A stretch of 64,000 bases of DNA. It comes from Pegoplata infirma (Eukaryota; Arthropoda; Insecta; Diptera; Anthomyiidae). The notes under the pieces were generated by a model. That model was not told the origin of the DNA. It did not search any database and was given only the letters and a program-made list of their open reading frames with translations. The stretch is taken from positions 64,426,844 through 64,490,843 of the forward strand of contig OY992540.1 in NCBI GenBank assembly GCA_963921195.1, written 5' to 3'. The number at the start of each line of letters is the position of its first letter. Position 1 is the stretch's first letter. This document shows positions 11,636 to 22,970 of this stretch, piece after piece. The position numbers and the translations under genes are program-made.

Positions 11636-11756
11636 TTCCACTGACAACTTCAAAGAGCATAATTTGAAAAATTTTCTTAAAAAACTAAACAGGTTAATAT
11701 TGTCGGATTTGTCTCAAATTAATTTAAAATAAAAGTTTGTCTCAGGGTCTATGAAG

Positions 11757-11830
11757 GAGTTAGGTTTTTAGTGGCTGCTGATGTTTAACATCAGCATACA
11801 TAGACTCTGAGGTTCGTTTTGATTATGGAA
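11757..11830 (-). mobile_element. 3'-end fragment of the LOA-like retrotransposon family
   Basis: GTGGCTGCTGATGTTTAACA and CATAGACTCTGAGGTTC match the 3' untranslated end of the retrotransposon at 39790-39880. A hairpin is retained (GCTGATGT / ACATCAGC, loop TTA). It is preceded by GAGTTAGG, the remnant of the TTAGG-type tail. It is a severely 5'-truncated copy. Confidence 0.7.
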
Positions 11831-11919
11831 GTGGAAAGGGAAAGAATTTTTATATTTTTCTTTTAAAAAAACTCTTCAAAGTAGAATAAAACCTCAATGT
11901 TTTATATTTGAGGGGGTTA

Positions 11920-12145
11920 GAGCACAAGGGGTTCAAGTGCCTTATATTTGATAATGAGAAAAAAGAGGTTAAAGTTAAATTGCAATAAAAAATGTTAGAT
12001 GCTATCTATAATATTATTTTTTAGTTAATAGAGATCCTGAGATATATTTTAATCTAACAAGTTAAAAAAATACCGTCTTTTACACCCTTTTGCACCCAAA
12101 AATTGCATCTGAAGTAAGTAAGTCGCACTTATACCCCTTGTGCTC
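11920..12145. mobile_element. GAGCACAAGGGG MITE, copy 1
   Basis: The termini GAGCACAAGGGGTTCAAGTG and CACTTATACCCCTTGTGCTC are inverted, flanked by TA on each side. The length is 226 bp. It is closely similar to the copies at 12172-12397 and 12832-13056. Confidence 0.8.
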
Positions 12146-12171
12146 TAACTTTTTTTATAAATTTCTATTTA

Positions 12172-12397
12172 GAGCACAAGGGGTTCAAGTGCCTTATTTT
12201 TAATAATGAGAAAAAAGGGGTTAAAGTAAAATTGCAATAAAAAATGTTAGGTGGTATCAAGTATATTATTTTTAAGGTAATAGAGCTCCTGAGATATATT
12301 TTAATCTAACAAGTTAAAAAAATACCGTCTTTTACAGCCTTTTGCACCCAAAAATTGCATCTGAAGTAAGTAAGTCGCACTTATACCCCTTGTGCTC
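12172..12397. mobile_element. GAGCACAAGGGG MITE, copy 2
   Basis: It is 226 bp with the same inverted ends and TA on both sides. It lies only 26 bp after copy 1 in the same orientation. Confidence 0.8.
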
Positions 12398-13576
12398 TAG
12401 CTTTTTTTTATAAATTTGAAAATTCGTAAAAGGAAAACCACATTTTATTAAGAAAATCTGTAATGGTTCTTTGTTTAATTTTTTAGTCGTCATAATCAGA
12501 TTCCATGACATCATTGGGATCATCTTCATTAGGGCATCAAATGTAAACTTTCGAATTTCGTATCATAATACCTGCCGAACGATGGCAATTTTTGCTAGGT
12601 GATATTCAGCCGGCAACTAGCGGTCAAAGTTTGTAAAAAATTACATTTTTCGACAAAATGTTATATCCGAGTTATTTAACCAAATCTGGCTCAAAAATTA
12701 GGAATTTTTGAGTACTTTATGGGAAAAATATTTAAAAAATTCCAATATAGCGCTTTTGGATGCTGATTTTCAAACATAAAAATTATTTTTAACCAAATTG
12801 GTCTTAAAAGTTAAATTTTAATAATTGCTTGGAGCACAAGGGGTTTAAGTGCCTTAAATTTAATAATGGGAAAAAAGAGGTTATAGTTAAATTGCAGTAA
12901 AAAATGTTAGATGATATCTAGAATATTATTTTTTAGTTAATAGAGATCCTGAGATATATTTTAATCTAACAAGTTAAAAAATACCATATTTCACAAATAC
13001 ACGCACCCAAAAATTGCCTCTGAAGTATGTAAGTGGCACTTATACCCCTTGTGCTCTAACTTTTTTTATAAATTTCTAAATTATGAAAAGAATGTTAGTT
13101 ATTTGTAAAAGGAAAACCACATTTAATTACAAAAGTCTTTAATGGTTCTTTGTTTAATTTTTTAGTGGTCATAATCAGATTCCATGACATCATCGGGCTC
13201 ATCTTCATCTTCATCTTCATTAGGGCGTCCCTTGAAATCTAAACTTTCGAATTTCGTGCCGTGATACCTGCCGAACGATGGACATGGAGTAGCTAATTGT
13301 GGGAAAATTTATGAAAAATTTTTGCAAGGTCATTTTTAGTCTGCAACCAGCGGTCAAAGTTTAAAAAATTACGTTTTTGGACCAAAATTTATATCTGAAA
13401 TATTTAACCAAATCTGGGTCAAAAATAAGGAACTTTTGCGCGTTTTATGGGAAAAATATTTAAAAAATTTCAAAATTGTGATTTTGGTCCACAGATGCTG
13501 ATTTATAAACATAAAAAATATTTTTAACCAAATTTGTCTTAAAAGTCGAAAAATGTTGAGTATTTTATGTGAAAAA
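12398..13576. repeat. Tandemly duplicated MITE-plus-flank unit
   Basis: The flank after MITE copy 2 (12425-12830; phrases CCATGACATCATTGGGATCA, ATACCTGCCGAACGATGG, AACCAAATCTGGCTC) is repeated after copy 3 (about 13095-13560), so a unit of roughly 660 bp was duplicated in tandem. The second unit is broken at 13577 by an insertion and resumes at 14713. The 65-aa minus open frame at 12332-12529 spans MITE and flank and is not credible. Confidence 0.7.
12832..13056. mobile_element. GAGCACAAGGGG MITE, copy 3
   Basis: The ends match copies 1 and 2. The right flank is TA but the left flank is TTG, consistent with this copy having been created by duplication rather than by independent insertion. 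Confidence 0.75.
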
Positions 13577-13854
13577 GGCTGTAGGCAAAATCGCCCAAAG
13601 AAAAATCGCCCAAAATATTTTATGAAAAATCGCCCAAATGCAAAATCGCCCAAAAAATATGAAAAATGACCCAAAAAGAAAAATACGAAACTTCACCCAA
13701 AATTAACGAAAAAAAGCCCAAAAAAGAAATGAAAAATGGCCCAAAACAAAAAAAAAAAAATTTTTCTAACACATTTTTTCCAAAACACATACTTCACAGA
13801 AAAGCTTTATTTTGCGGAGAGGGTGGGTCTAAGGTATGGAGTTTGTAATCCCTA

Positions 13855-13874
13855 AGCCCGGCCGAAGGCCGGCT
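13855..13874 (+). other. GC hairpin AGCCCGGCC-GAA-GGCCGGCT
   Basis: A GC-rich stem-loop within CCCTAAG ... TACGCAGAA stands out in an A/T-rich window. The same motif and context recur twice in the element at 59170-60095 (59656-59675 minus, 59846-59865 plus), with substitutions mostly in the loop. Confidence 0.75.
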
Positions 13875-14072
13875 ACGCAGAAGAACTTTAAGACGAAAAC
13901 AAAAACTTTTGAGATAAGACCATATGTTACGTGGTTATTATTTATTTTTATAGATCGTTGTTTTAAGAATACAGCCCGTAAAATGCATAAGTAATTGATG
14001 TAAAAGTTTTAAGTGTGAAACTTAAATTTTAACGAAATTAAAAAAAAATGGAATTAGGACCGATCACAGCGG

Positions 14073-14158
14073 CGCAGGCGAAAAATTTTACCAACAAATT
14101 TTAACAAAAAATCGCGCGATTTTTTGTTAAAATTTGTTGGTAAAATTTTTCGCCTGCG
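14073..14158. repeat. 86-bp perfect palindrome
   Basis: CGCAGGCG at 14073 pairs with CGCCTGCG at 14158, and every position between pairs symmetrically about 14115/14116 (centre ATCGCGCGAT). There is no loop. It could extrude as a cruciform. Confidence 0.9.
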
Positions 14159-14229
14159 GAGCTTTCATCGGAATTGCATGCTGTTTTTAAATTCATTACT
14201 TTTGATTTTCTACTGCGCTGCGATAGATT

Positions 14230-14300
14230 AAAATATAGTGTGGTAATCTGCATGTAAGAGCAGGGGTTTTGGGTTCGATTCCCACCAGAACCTTTCTATG
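14230..14300 (+). other. tRNA-like patch
   Basis: A strong box B (GGGTTCGATTCCC, 14271-14283) is preceded by a weak box A-like TAGTGTGGTAATC (about 14236). It may be the tRNA-derived head of a SINE trapped in the element. I do not see a full cloverleaf. Confidence 0.35.
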
Positions 14301-14712
14301 TTAGCAACAACGGAACGGTTTTGCTTCAGCTTATTCTTGGTTAGTTAAATATATAATTTATAAAAAAAACACGATATGTGTTTACTGTTTCTAAAAATAA
14401 TAATAGACTGATTTATTGTGACATGACATACATATTTCAGTTTTGACATTTAAAGATTCTAACAAAAAATTAAACCAAAACAAAATTGGGCAATTTTTCA
14501 TATATAATTTTTGGGTAATTTTTCGTAATGAAAAATCACCCACTTTTTAATTTTGAAATTTTGCCCAAAAACTATGAAAATTTGCCCAAAAATTTTGGGT
14601 AATTTTTCATATGAAATATGACCCAAATTTGTATGAAAAATTTTTGGGCGAATTTTCGTTTTCTTTTTTGGGTCATTTTTCTTTGGGCGATTTTGCCTAC
14701 AGCCGTGAAAAA

Positions 14713-15157
14713 TTTTAAAAATAAACCCCTGATTTTGGTCCAAAAAAGCTGATTAGCATCTGTGTATCAAAATCTTTGATCAGCATTTTTGAACGAAAAT
14801 CGTGTTTTTTATATTTTTTTAATATTTTTTAGATAACTTGCTTTACATTTTCCAACTTTTGGGACCAATTTGGATAAAAAAAATTATATTTATGTTAAAA
14901 ATCAGCATCTGTGGAGCAATATTTTTTTTTTGGGATTTTTTTTTATTTTTCCTATTATGTACGCAAAAATTCCTAATTTTTGAGCCCAATTTGGTCAAAA
15001 AATTCGGACATGAATTTTGGTCGGAAATCGCCATTTTTTCACACTTTAACCGCTGGTTACAGACTGAAGATGCTCTTGCAAAATTTGATTACTATTACTA
15101 CAAGAACTTCTCGGAATTCAACCACTTGTCCAAGTGAAAAACTAAATTTTAATAATT
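14713..15157. repeat. Continuation of the duplicated unit after the insertion
   Basis: Sequence similar to 13490-13560 (ATTTTGGTCC, GCTGATTAGCATCTG) resumes at 14713 and repeats internally around 14880-15040. It ends with TTTAATAATTGCTTGGAGC, as at 12815-12835. Overlapping open frames on both strands here are not credible. Confidence 0.55.
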
Positions 15158-15207
15158 GCTTGGAGCACAAGGGGTTTAAGTGCTCATATACCCCTTGTGC
15201 TCCAAGC
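15158..15207. repeat. 50-bp near-perfect palindrome from MITE ends
   Basis: GCTTGGAGCACAAGGGG is followed after a short spacer by CCCCTTGTGCTCCAAGC. These are two GAGCACAAGGGG ends almost touching, with the MITE interior deleted. Further isolated end-like pieces lie at 15279-15296 and 15359-15376. Confidence 0.75.
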
Positions 15208-15537
15208 AAAACAGGTATTTTAGTAACAAGAGCTAGAAATGGTCGCCATATCTCGCTAACGGATAAGAATTTCACATTCACCTCTTGTGCTCTGAACTTC
15301 TGTGAACTTCACCTACTAATTCCATATGTTAACTCAATTTTTTTAAAAAAGTCACTTGAACCCCTTGTGCTTTGAGCCCCTCATTTATTTTTTTTTTATA
15401 TTTGGGTTCAGTGCATCAAAATTATTAAATATGATGTGTCGCAAGACATGTTTTTTAATTTTTTAAAAATCCATAATTTTAATCGATGGGCACCACGGGT
15501 TGATTTATTCCGATTTGCCTAAAATTTGTAACACATA

Positions 15538-16091
15538 CACAGAAAAAAATATGAAGGAAACAAATTTGAGTAATCACTTATTTAAAATTAAAAACAAAAA
15601 TTGAGTAATTTCTTGATTGACGCAATTAACAATTTAATTAAAAATTTTAAAAACAATTTGTAAATAATTTAATAAAAATTTAATAGTTTTTAATTTTTTT
15701 TTTAACTCTCGTAGTTTTTTTGAATTCTCGTTTAGTTTATAGTTTTTTGTGTATGTATATGAAAGTTTGTAATCGTCTTTATAAAATGTTCCCATGTTTT
15801 TGAGACATAAATATGTTTGGTATAGTTTGAAAAAATAAGTTTTTTTTTTTTTTTTTTTTGTAAAAAAATTTTAAAACTTTTTTAAACTTTAAAAAAAAAA
15901 TAGATAAATTTTGATTAAATTTTTAATTGTGTCAATTAAAAATTTACTCAAATTTTTTTTCAAACTTTTAATAAATTTTTATTAAAAATTTATTCAATAC
16001 TATTAAATCGTTTACTGGTCAAAATTGAGTATTTTTTTTACTCAATAGTATTAAAAATTTACTCAAATACTTTTTTTTATTTTTTTCTGTG
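15538..16091. mobile_element. CACAGAAAAAA MITE (AAATTTGAGTAA type)
   Basis: Ends CACAGAAAAAAATATGAAGG and TTTTTTTCTGTG are flanked by TA (15536-15537, 16092-16093). The interior carries repeated AAATTTGAGTAA / TTACTCAAATTT and AATTAAAAATT motifs. It is the same family as the copy at 21442-22040, in opposite orientation. Non-autonomous. Confidence 0.75.
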
Positions 16092-17700
16092 TAGCTTTTA
16101 GGCCTGGTAGAATAAAATTTGAATAATTTTTGTTGTATTTCGCATTTTATAGAAAAAATTAATTAAAAATGCTTTTAGGAATTTTTTTTTTTAAAGTTTC
16201 GAATAATGGTGGATACATCTATGTATCTGTTCTGTGACTTGGCACTATTGAACCGGCACGAGCTGTGTTCCTAAGGGACATTCCCAGTAGGGTGTCTCGA
16301 AGAATTTTTTTTTCTAAATTCGTCGATCGCCAGGCAATTTATTGTTCGTTTTGGTCTAAAAACTCGATAATAAAATTTTTAACCACAGCGGCCAATTTTA
16401 AGTTTGGCCTTATTTTTTTTTTTTAAACAAACAAATTTTTTTTTTTCGAATTTTTATTTATTTTTTTTTAGTTATTATTTTATTTGATTAGGTTTTTAAC
16501 GACACAAACAATAGATTCTGTTGGGTTAAAGCATTCAGCTTTTACATTGACTTCGGAAAAAATTTTTTGGCCGTTTTTATATATGTTTTTAAACTTTTCT
16601 TTTTGGTTTTATTCATAAAAAAATATTATTTCTATCTTTAACATCGTTATCAGAATTTAAAATACTTTATAACGGCAAATTAAAAAAAAAAAACCGTAAA
16701 AACTTTTAATTTGTGGGGAATCCAGATGACCCAATCCTCTAAGCAACGCCTAAATTTTCCCTGCTAAATACTTTAGAAAAACAAAAAACATTAATTGAAA
16801 ATGACATAGAGAAAGAACACAAAACAGAAGACGTAAATAAAACTTAAAATAAAATGTAATTAATTATGGAGAACTCAAACAAAAATCGAAAAGCTTAAAT
16901 CATGGAACTAGTTGTAGTCGAAACCACAGTATATTAATAGTATGCATTCAGGGTTGCGGTGAAACTTTTGACGTTTTATATAAACAAAAAAGCAAAAGAA
17001 CAAATAAAAAAACTTGTTTTACTATCAGTCGTGTTTATTATCTATAAAAAACGTTAAATAATGCAAAATAAACTATAAATTTAATTATATAAAAAAACAA
17101 ATAACGAAAAAATTAAGTTATAAGAAATTATTTTTGTAAATGAGAATTGTTGCCATTTTCCACTTTTTTTATATTTTCTGCCTAAAATTTTCTTTAGATT
17201 AATCAAAATATTCAATTTAGTTTTTGCAATCGTCTATTTTTTTGTTTACATATTTTGTTTTCACTTTTTTTTTTTCAAAAGAAAACGAAAAAAAATTACA
17301 GTTGGTAGGTGTAAAGAGTCATAATGGAAAATACTTCAAATACATTCCTGTTTGCATACTACTTGTATATAGTGTGGCCGAAACACACCATTACTGTTGT
17401 TGTTGAATAATGTGTATGTAAAGCATTAACTACTACTACCACAATGACATATCAAATTAAGAGAAAAATTTATGTATGTGTGAGTATTTTAGGTATCAAA
17501 ACAAAGTAAATGTAAAATAATATAAAAAACACCACGCATATAAGAGAAGAGGCTGATATTTCGTTAACAAAAAATTATAAGGAAATGAAAGACGTCACAA
17601 TTTACGATGCCGAATTTTAACCTGTTAAATGCAGAAAATATTTTTACAAGTGATTTGGGAATAATCAAAAATTGTTTGTCTTTCTGATAAAAATAAGATT
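16092..17700. other. No recognised feature
   Basis: A less A/T-rich phrase at 16210-16310 (ACTTGGCACTATTGAACCGG, CATTCCCAGTAGGGTGTC) is unlike its surroundings, but I cannot assign it. The rest is simple A/T-rich sequence with no coding potential. Confidence 0.4.
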
Positions 17701-17739
17701 TATTTGTATTTAAAATATTTTAATAAAATAATTTACATT

Positions 17740-18395
17740 TCTCCATTTCTATTTTGAGGATGTTTATTCTGGCTCGAGGTCATTATTTTTTTTACAAATT
17801 AAAACCATGATATTGTCATAGCATAATTTTCAAGAAAATCTGACAAATTCCGATACGTGTTTCGGAATTTGTCAGATTCCATTGTCAAGATTATTTAGCA
17901 AAAATAGAAACGATTTACTACAAAGTAGCAAACGAGTCTAATGACAAATCGTTAGTGCACAAACTAAACTATTAGTACATATTCGCCTCTATCCACAATG
18001 GGAATTAGAAAGGCGAAGAAATTGTACTATACTAGTAATCAACGATTGTCAATAACCAACAAAAATATTTAAAACAATTTTTTAAATAGAGGCGAATATG
18101 TACTAATATTTTAGTTTGTGCACTAACGATTTGTCATTAGACTCGTTTGCTACTTTGTAGTAAATCGTTTCTATTTTTGCTAAATAATCTTGACAATGGA
18201 ACCTGACAATTCCGAAAAACGTGACGATAAAGTCTTGCAAAAATGACCAACATAAATAAATTTAAAACAAAACAAATAATTTTGGTTTTAATTAGTAAAG
18301 AAAATAATGACCTCGAGCCAGAAAAAACGTTCTCAAAATAAAATATAAAGGTCGAATAAAACAATTTTTATTTTTTATTAAAAATTAATCAAAAT
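17740..18395. repeat. CTCGAGCC palindromic repeat, copy 1
   Basis: The left arm (GAGGATG, TATTCTGGCTCGAGGTCATT, TTAAAACCATGATATTGTCA, CGGAATTTGTCAGATTCC, AGCAAAAATAGAAACGATTT) is followed by its reverse complement (from about 18090 to AATGACCTCGAGCCAGAA at about 18310, then GGTCGAATAAAACAATTTTT). The symmetric axis lies near 18060-18090. Related copies are at 50137, 57430, 58263, 60128 and 63880. The 75-aa minus frame at 18137-18364 is within the arm. Confidence 0.8.
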
Positions 18396-19030
18396 TTTCT
18401 CCATTTCTATTAAAAGTACCATATTTAGTTCTTATTTTGTTCTTTTGACAATGAATTGTTATTACTTAAAACCAAATTTACTTTGCACTTAACAGGTTAA
18501 GCGAAATTACTTAAAAAACAAAAGTAAAAAGTTTTAAGTTAGGCAGGAAATGTTTGTTCATCATTGTGAACACGATGATGATGACGATGTTGTTGAAGAC
18601 TAAATGAAAGTGAAGGTTACGAGTTTTTTATATTTTTTTTTTTCTTCAGTAAAAAAGTTAAACAAATATTTTTTGTATGACGAAAAAAAAAATGAAACAA
18701 AAACAAAGTTAATTGCTATGAACGTATGTATGTGTGAGTGTGTGTCAAAAAAAACACATAGTGCTGTGTGAGTTATAAAAGTTGACATATTAAAGATTAA
18801 AATTTGACATAAATTTTTATAATTAGTTTACTCTAAAGTTATTTTAATTAAAACAAAAAACTTTTTGATTAAAAAAATTTTAATAAAATTTTTGTAATAA
18901 CAAAAACAGTTTCCGAATAATTTTAAAATAATATTAAAAACTATTAATAATAATATTTACATAAAAAAAAACTTTTTGATTAAAAATATTAATAACTTTT
19001 TTATTAAAAACACAAGTACAGTAGTTTTCA
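18396..19030. other. No recognised feature
   Basis: This is A/T-rich sequence with a short GATGATGATGACGATG run at about 18572. No coding potential is apparent. Confidence 0.4.
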
Positions 19031-19165
19031 TATCCTCCACTTACAATTTGTAATAGGGAGCATATATAAGTTTGTCATTCCGTAAACAATATCTCGAAAT
19101 ATTGGTGTAGAATCCTAAACAGATTATGAAAATTCGAGAACTTTCAAAAGGCTACTGTAGACTAA
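19031..19165 (+). mobile_element. mini-me remnant (5' part)
   Basis: Degenerate TATCCTCCACTTACAA, CATATATAAGTTTGTCATTC and CTCGAAATATTGGT blocks match the 5' part of the mini-me elements. The GTCY tract and 3' end are absent. Confidence 0.6.
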
Positions 19166-19287
19166 GACAACCTTTTTTTTGTATTAAAAAAAACTTCTAA
19201 TTTTGAACATCTGGGTAAACTTTATTCTCCGGGGCCTCTCGATCAAAGTATTGGATTTAAAAAAATATTTATCTTGCAATACATTAA

Positions 19288-19518
19288 TTTTAACATGATA
19301 TTGTTTTTAGGCTGGTGTCTTATTTTAAAAAAGTTGCAGGACGCTACCTCAGTTTGACTATATAAGCTAACAGTTGACGAAAAAGAAAACAAGAATTACT
19401 ATTTTCATTTTCTTAAAACCAAAAATTTTAATAACTTGGGTTTGTAACTTGGATAATAATTCACCTTGTGGTGAATAAAACCCTTTTTTACCAGCTGGTA
19501 AATAAAAGTAACATAATT
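19288..19518 (+). repeat. Palindromic module of composite repeat, copy C2
   Basis: AACATGATATTGTTTTTAGG and GCTGGTGTC begin the module. It continues through AAAAAGTTGCAGGACGCTAC and TGACTATATAAGC to the dyads CACCTTGTGGTGAA and TACCAGCTGGTAA. It is followed directly by the T-rich array. Confidence 0.75.
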
Positions 19519-20220
19519 ATTTTTCACCAAAAAAAATTTTTTTTTTTTCCATAATTTTTTTTTTCCATAATTTTTTTTTTTATCATTTTTTTTTATAATT
19601 TTTTTTATCATTTTTTTTCCATAAATTTTTTTTTTCATAAATTTAATTTTTCATAATTTTTTTTTTTTTTTTCATCAAAAAAATTTTTTTTTTTCATAAT
19701 TTTTTTTTTTTTCATCAAACTTTTTTTTTCATCATTTTTTTTTTATCAAATTTTTTTTTTTTATAAATTTTTTTTTTTCATCAATTTTTTTTTCATAAAA
19801 TTTTTTTTTTTTCATCATTTTTTTTTTTCATTAATTTTCTTTTTCGTCAATTTTTTTTTTTCATCAAAATTTTTTTTTTCATCAAAATTTTTTTTCATCA
19901 ATTTATTGGTTTTTTCATCAAATTTTTTTCATTAATTTTTTTTTCATCAATTTTTTTTTTTTTCATAATTTTTTTTTTTTTTTTTTCATAAAGTTTTTTT
20001 TTTCGTAAATTTTTTTTATCATATTTTTTTCATCAAATTTTTTTATCTAATTTTTTATTATCAATTTTTTTCTCACAAAAATTTTTTTTTTCATAAATTT
20101 TTTTTACATCAAAAAATTTTTCTTTTCATCAAAAACTTTTTTTCATCAAATTTTTTTTTCACCAAAAATTTTGGGTTCATTAAATTTTTTTAACATAATT
20201 TTGTTTTTCATGAAAAAAAA
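19519..20220 (+). repeat. (TTTTTTTCATCAA)n array, copy C2
   Basis: About 700 bp of irregular TTTTTTTCATCAA/TTTTTTTCATAA units. It is low-complexity and frames inside are artefacts. Its orientation matches C3 and C4 and is opposite to C1. Confidence 0.85.
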
Positions 20221-20595
20221 TATTTTTTTTTACCAAAACTACTTTTTCACCAAGTCTAAGCTTTTCGCATAAAAATTTTCCATTTGTTTATCAAATGTAC
20301 ATAAAACAAGAGAGAGTGTTATATTCTTTGGTGCCAATTCTTTTATACTCTCCAAAATGTAAAAACACTTTTTTGCACTTATTTTTGCACTCACTTACGA
20401 AATGTACAGCCCTTTTGGTTTTTTAATGGGGTCCTCGACTGCTATTTCAATTGGTTTTGCATGGAATAGCAAAGTAATATAACATTATTTTTTCTAAAAA
20501 AACTTTGCTTTGGCAAGTACACCCAAATCTTCCGCAAAACCTTATCATGATTTAATGTTTTGGGCAAGAGTACAAAACTCGCAGGCATTTTTTCA
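20221..20595 (-). mobile_element. mini-me-like tail of composite repeat, copy C2
   Basis: ACCAAAACTACTTTTTCACC, GTCTAAGCTTTTCGCATAAA, ACAAGAGAGAGTGTTATATT and GGGGTCCTCGACTGCTATTT occur in this order, as in copies C3 and C4. The mini-me part reads on the minus strand from about 20520. Confidence 0.7.
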
Positions 20596-20689
20596 TTGAC
20601 TATTTAATGGCGATTGAGACCAGTTTTCACATAAACTAAATATGATCTAAATCAAAATATTTTAACCCATGGCGCCATTCTCCATAAAA

Positions 20690-20935
20690 GTATCGAGAAA
20701 AAAATTTAAATTTTGGGACATGTTTCCTCTAGAAAGTATTAGATTCTGAGAAATGGTTCCTATAGAAAAATTCTTTAGGAAAAATGTGAGAGATTCCTTA
20801 ACTTTTTCGTGTATACAGAAAAGTTTCAGACTCTAAAACATTTTTCCTACATAAAAATTCCAAGATTCTGAGATTTTTCTTAAAAAAAATTTCTCAGATT
20901 TTGAAAAATTTATTCTTTAGGAAATCCTGGATATG
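20690..20935. repeat. 35-bp hairpin satellite, small patch
   Basis: About six degenerate units (ATTAGATTCTGAGAAATG, TATAGAAAAATTC) of the satellite seen at 6010-7440. Confidence 0.65.
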
Positions 20936-21329
20936 CCCCTGATTCCTTGTAATATTATGATGAACTTAACTAAACTTTCACTAGGTCACATAAACAGTAA
21001 AAATCTGATGTGGCACCGTGTTTTATGTGGAAATTCCATTAAAATTTGTGTTAATTAAAAAATTTCATTATTTGCTAATAAATAAAAAAAAAATATATAC
21101 AGTGCCAGTAAAAAGTATTCGTCGATTTATTTTTTTTATAAATGCTATATTTTTACCATGAAACTGCAAATTTTTTTTTTTTTTTTTACATACGTAATGT
21201 TTATGACGTCTTCTATCCAAATCCCAACAAAAATAACAAAGAATACATAAAATGAAGGCAACATAATTAATAAAAAGAAAAATTACATAAAATAAAAACA
21301 AAAAAGTATTCGTCTGTTTTCAGGAACTG

Positions 21330-22970
21330 CAATTATCACTCTGCGATTTGGACTTTGAAACGTTTTTTGGACCAACACTACTCTTTATTACAACCGTCAA
21401 ACATCTAGGCATGGAATTGACGTAATTGAGCATTATTTCCGCACAGAAAAAAAAAAAAAAAAAAATTTGAGTAAATTTTTAATACTATTGAGTAAAAATT
21501 TACTCAATTTTCCACCAGTAAACGATTTAATAGTATTGAGTAAACTTTTAATAAAAAATTATTAAATGCTTAATAAAAAATTTGAGTAAATTATTAATTC
21601 ACACAATTAAATCTTTACTTAAAATTTTTTAATATTTTTAAGTAACTTTTTAATTGTGTCAAGTAAAAATTTACTCAAAATGTATCAAATTATTTTTTTA
21701 AAAAGTTTAAAAAGTTTCTAACTTTTTTTACAAAAAAATTGCTTTTACAAACTTTACCAAATATACTTATGTCTTCAAGACAAAGTAAAATTTTATAAAG
21801 ATGATTTCAAACTTTCATATACATATACAAAAAACAATAAACTAATTGAGAATTCAAAACACCAAGAGAAAAAAAAAAAATAAAAAAAAATATTAAATTT
21901 GTATTAAATTATTTACTCAAATTTTATTTTCAATTTTTGAGTAAATTTTTAATTGCGTCAATTAAAAAATTACTCAAATTTGTTTTAAAAAATTAAACAA
22001 GTGATTACTCAAATTTGTTTCCTCCATATTTTTTTCTGTGCGGTATATTTTTACCAATATTTTCTTTTAATGCATTTCTTAAGTTTTTCTTATCAGAAAT
22101 GTGTTTTTTCAATGAATTTGTCGAGATCCTCCCATATATCCTCGATTTGGTTAATATCTGGACTTCGGAAAGCGTATTATCCATTTTGAAACATTTTATA
22201 ATAACTATAACTCCGTATAAAGAGCCACATGCTTTGGGTTGTTATCTTTAGTAAATATATCATTGCTTGGTAAGCGCTTTGTTTTTAAACTATCTTGGAG
22301 GTAAGCATTGATGATGTAAATGTAGACCTTTTAGTCCATAATACATTCAACAATTTTTTTTTTTGCCTCTGGTTGGGAACTTCAGCATGTTTAACAGAGC
22401 ATGTTAGGGTATTTTCTTGCGTTTCCGTTTACGACTTTCGCCACACTTTAACCATTCCATCAGACTTGAATGGGTTAAATATACTGTCATTGGTAAACAT
22501 TATTCGGTTCCAATGCTTAAGGTCATGATTAAGGTAAGTTTTGGCGTATTTCAAACGCTTCGGCATGTTTTTTCTTGATATAAAGGGTTTTCTACGGGAA
22601 GTACGTGGCTTTATGCGATATATTGCGAATAGTTTCAACCGAAGCTTGCTTACCATAGTCGTAAAATACTTGCGCAGCTGTACAGACGCAGTTTTTCGTG
22701 GACTCTTTGTGATATTTTTGACGGCTATTGCTCTTTTTTTGATCAGTCAACAAGTTGAAGATCCGATTTTTTATTATTTTCATACCGCCCGGTTCTCGCG
22801 TACCTATAAAAAACGCTGTTGGTAGTGGTAATGAGTCTAATAACCGCTTCGGTTATATTTTTGAAAGAATTTTCTTTTTTGACTCTATTGATGATGATTT
22901 CTCCTTCTTCTTTGGTACTTTTTTTAGAATTCCGCCCTATCCTTCCAATTTTCACGATTCCGATCGGGAT
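21330..22970 (-). pseudogene. Tc1-like transposase, frameshifted and interrupted
   Basis: The enzyme would cut and paste the element through a DDE/D catalytic domain. Pieces of one protein are spread over several minus-strand frames. An N-terminal helix-turn-helix-like piece lies at 22743-22955 (STKEEGEIIINRV ... ITEAVIRLI). A middle piece at 22592-22783 holds VETIRNISHKA. The catalytic-domain piece at 22429-22656 holds KHWNRIMFTNDSIFNPFKSD and VWRKS. A C-terminal piece around 22110-22180 contains SPDINQIEDIW, the block that normally holds the second and third acidic regions. The last residues lie beyond the MITE (about 21330-21440; NSMPRC). Family members have FTDES where this copy has FTNDS, so the first catalytic Asp appears lost. 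Frameshifts, stops and the insertion make it certainly dead. Confidence 0.85.
21442..22040. mobile_element. CACAGAAAAAA MITE nested in Tc1-like element
   Basis: Ends CACAGAAAAAAA and TTTTTTTCTGTG are flanked by CG on both sides (21440-21441, 22041-22042). Interior TTTGAGTAAA and TTACTCAAATTTGTTTCCTC match the MITE at 15538-16091 in inverse orientation. It inserted after the Tc1-like element, within its transposase. Confidence 0.8.

Larger units (their letters stand above)
13577..14704. mobile_element. TIR element with CGCCCAAA subterminal repeats and 8-bp TSD
   Basis: Termini GGCTGTAGGCAAAATCGCCC and its inverse (GGGCGATTTTGCCTACAGCC) are flanked by GTGAAAAA on both sides (13569-13576, 14705-14712). 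Subterminal zones are arrays of AAAAATCGCCCAAA-type motifs, one orientation on each side. The centre holds a GC hairpin, an 86-bp perfect palindrome and a tRNA-like patch. An 8-bp duplication suggests a hAT- or P-like mechanism; the ends do not let me name the superfamily. Frames in it follow the short repeats and are not real genes. Confidence 0.75.
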
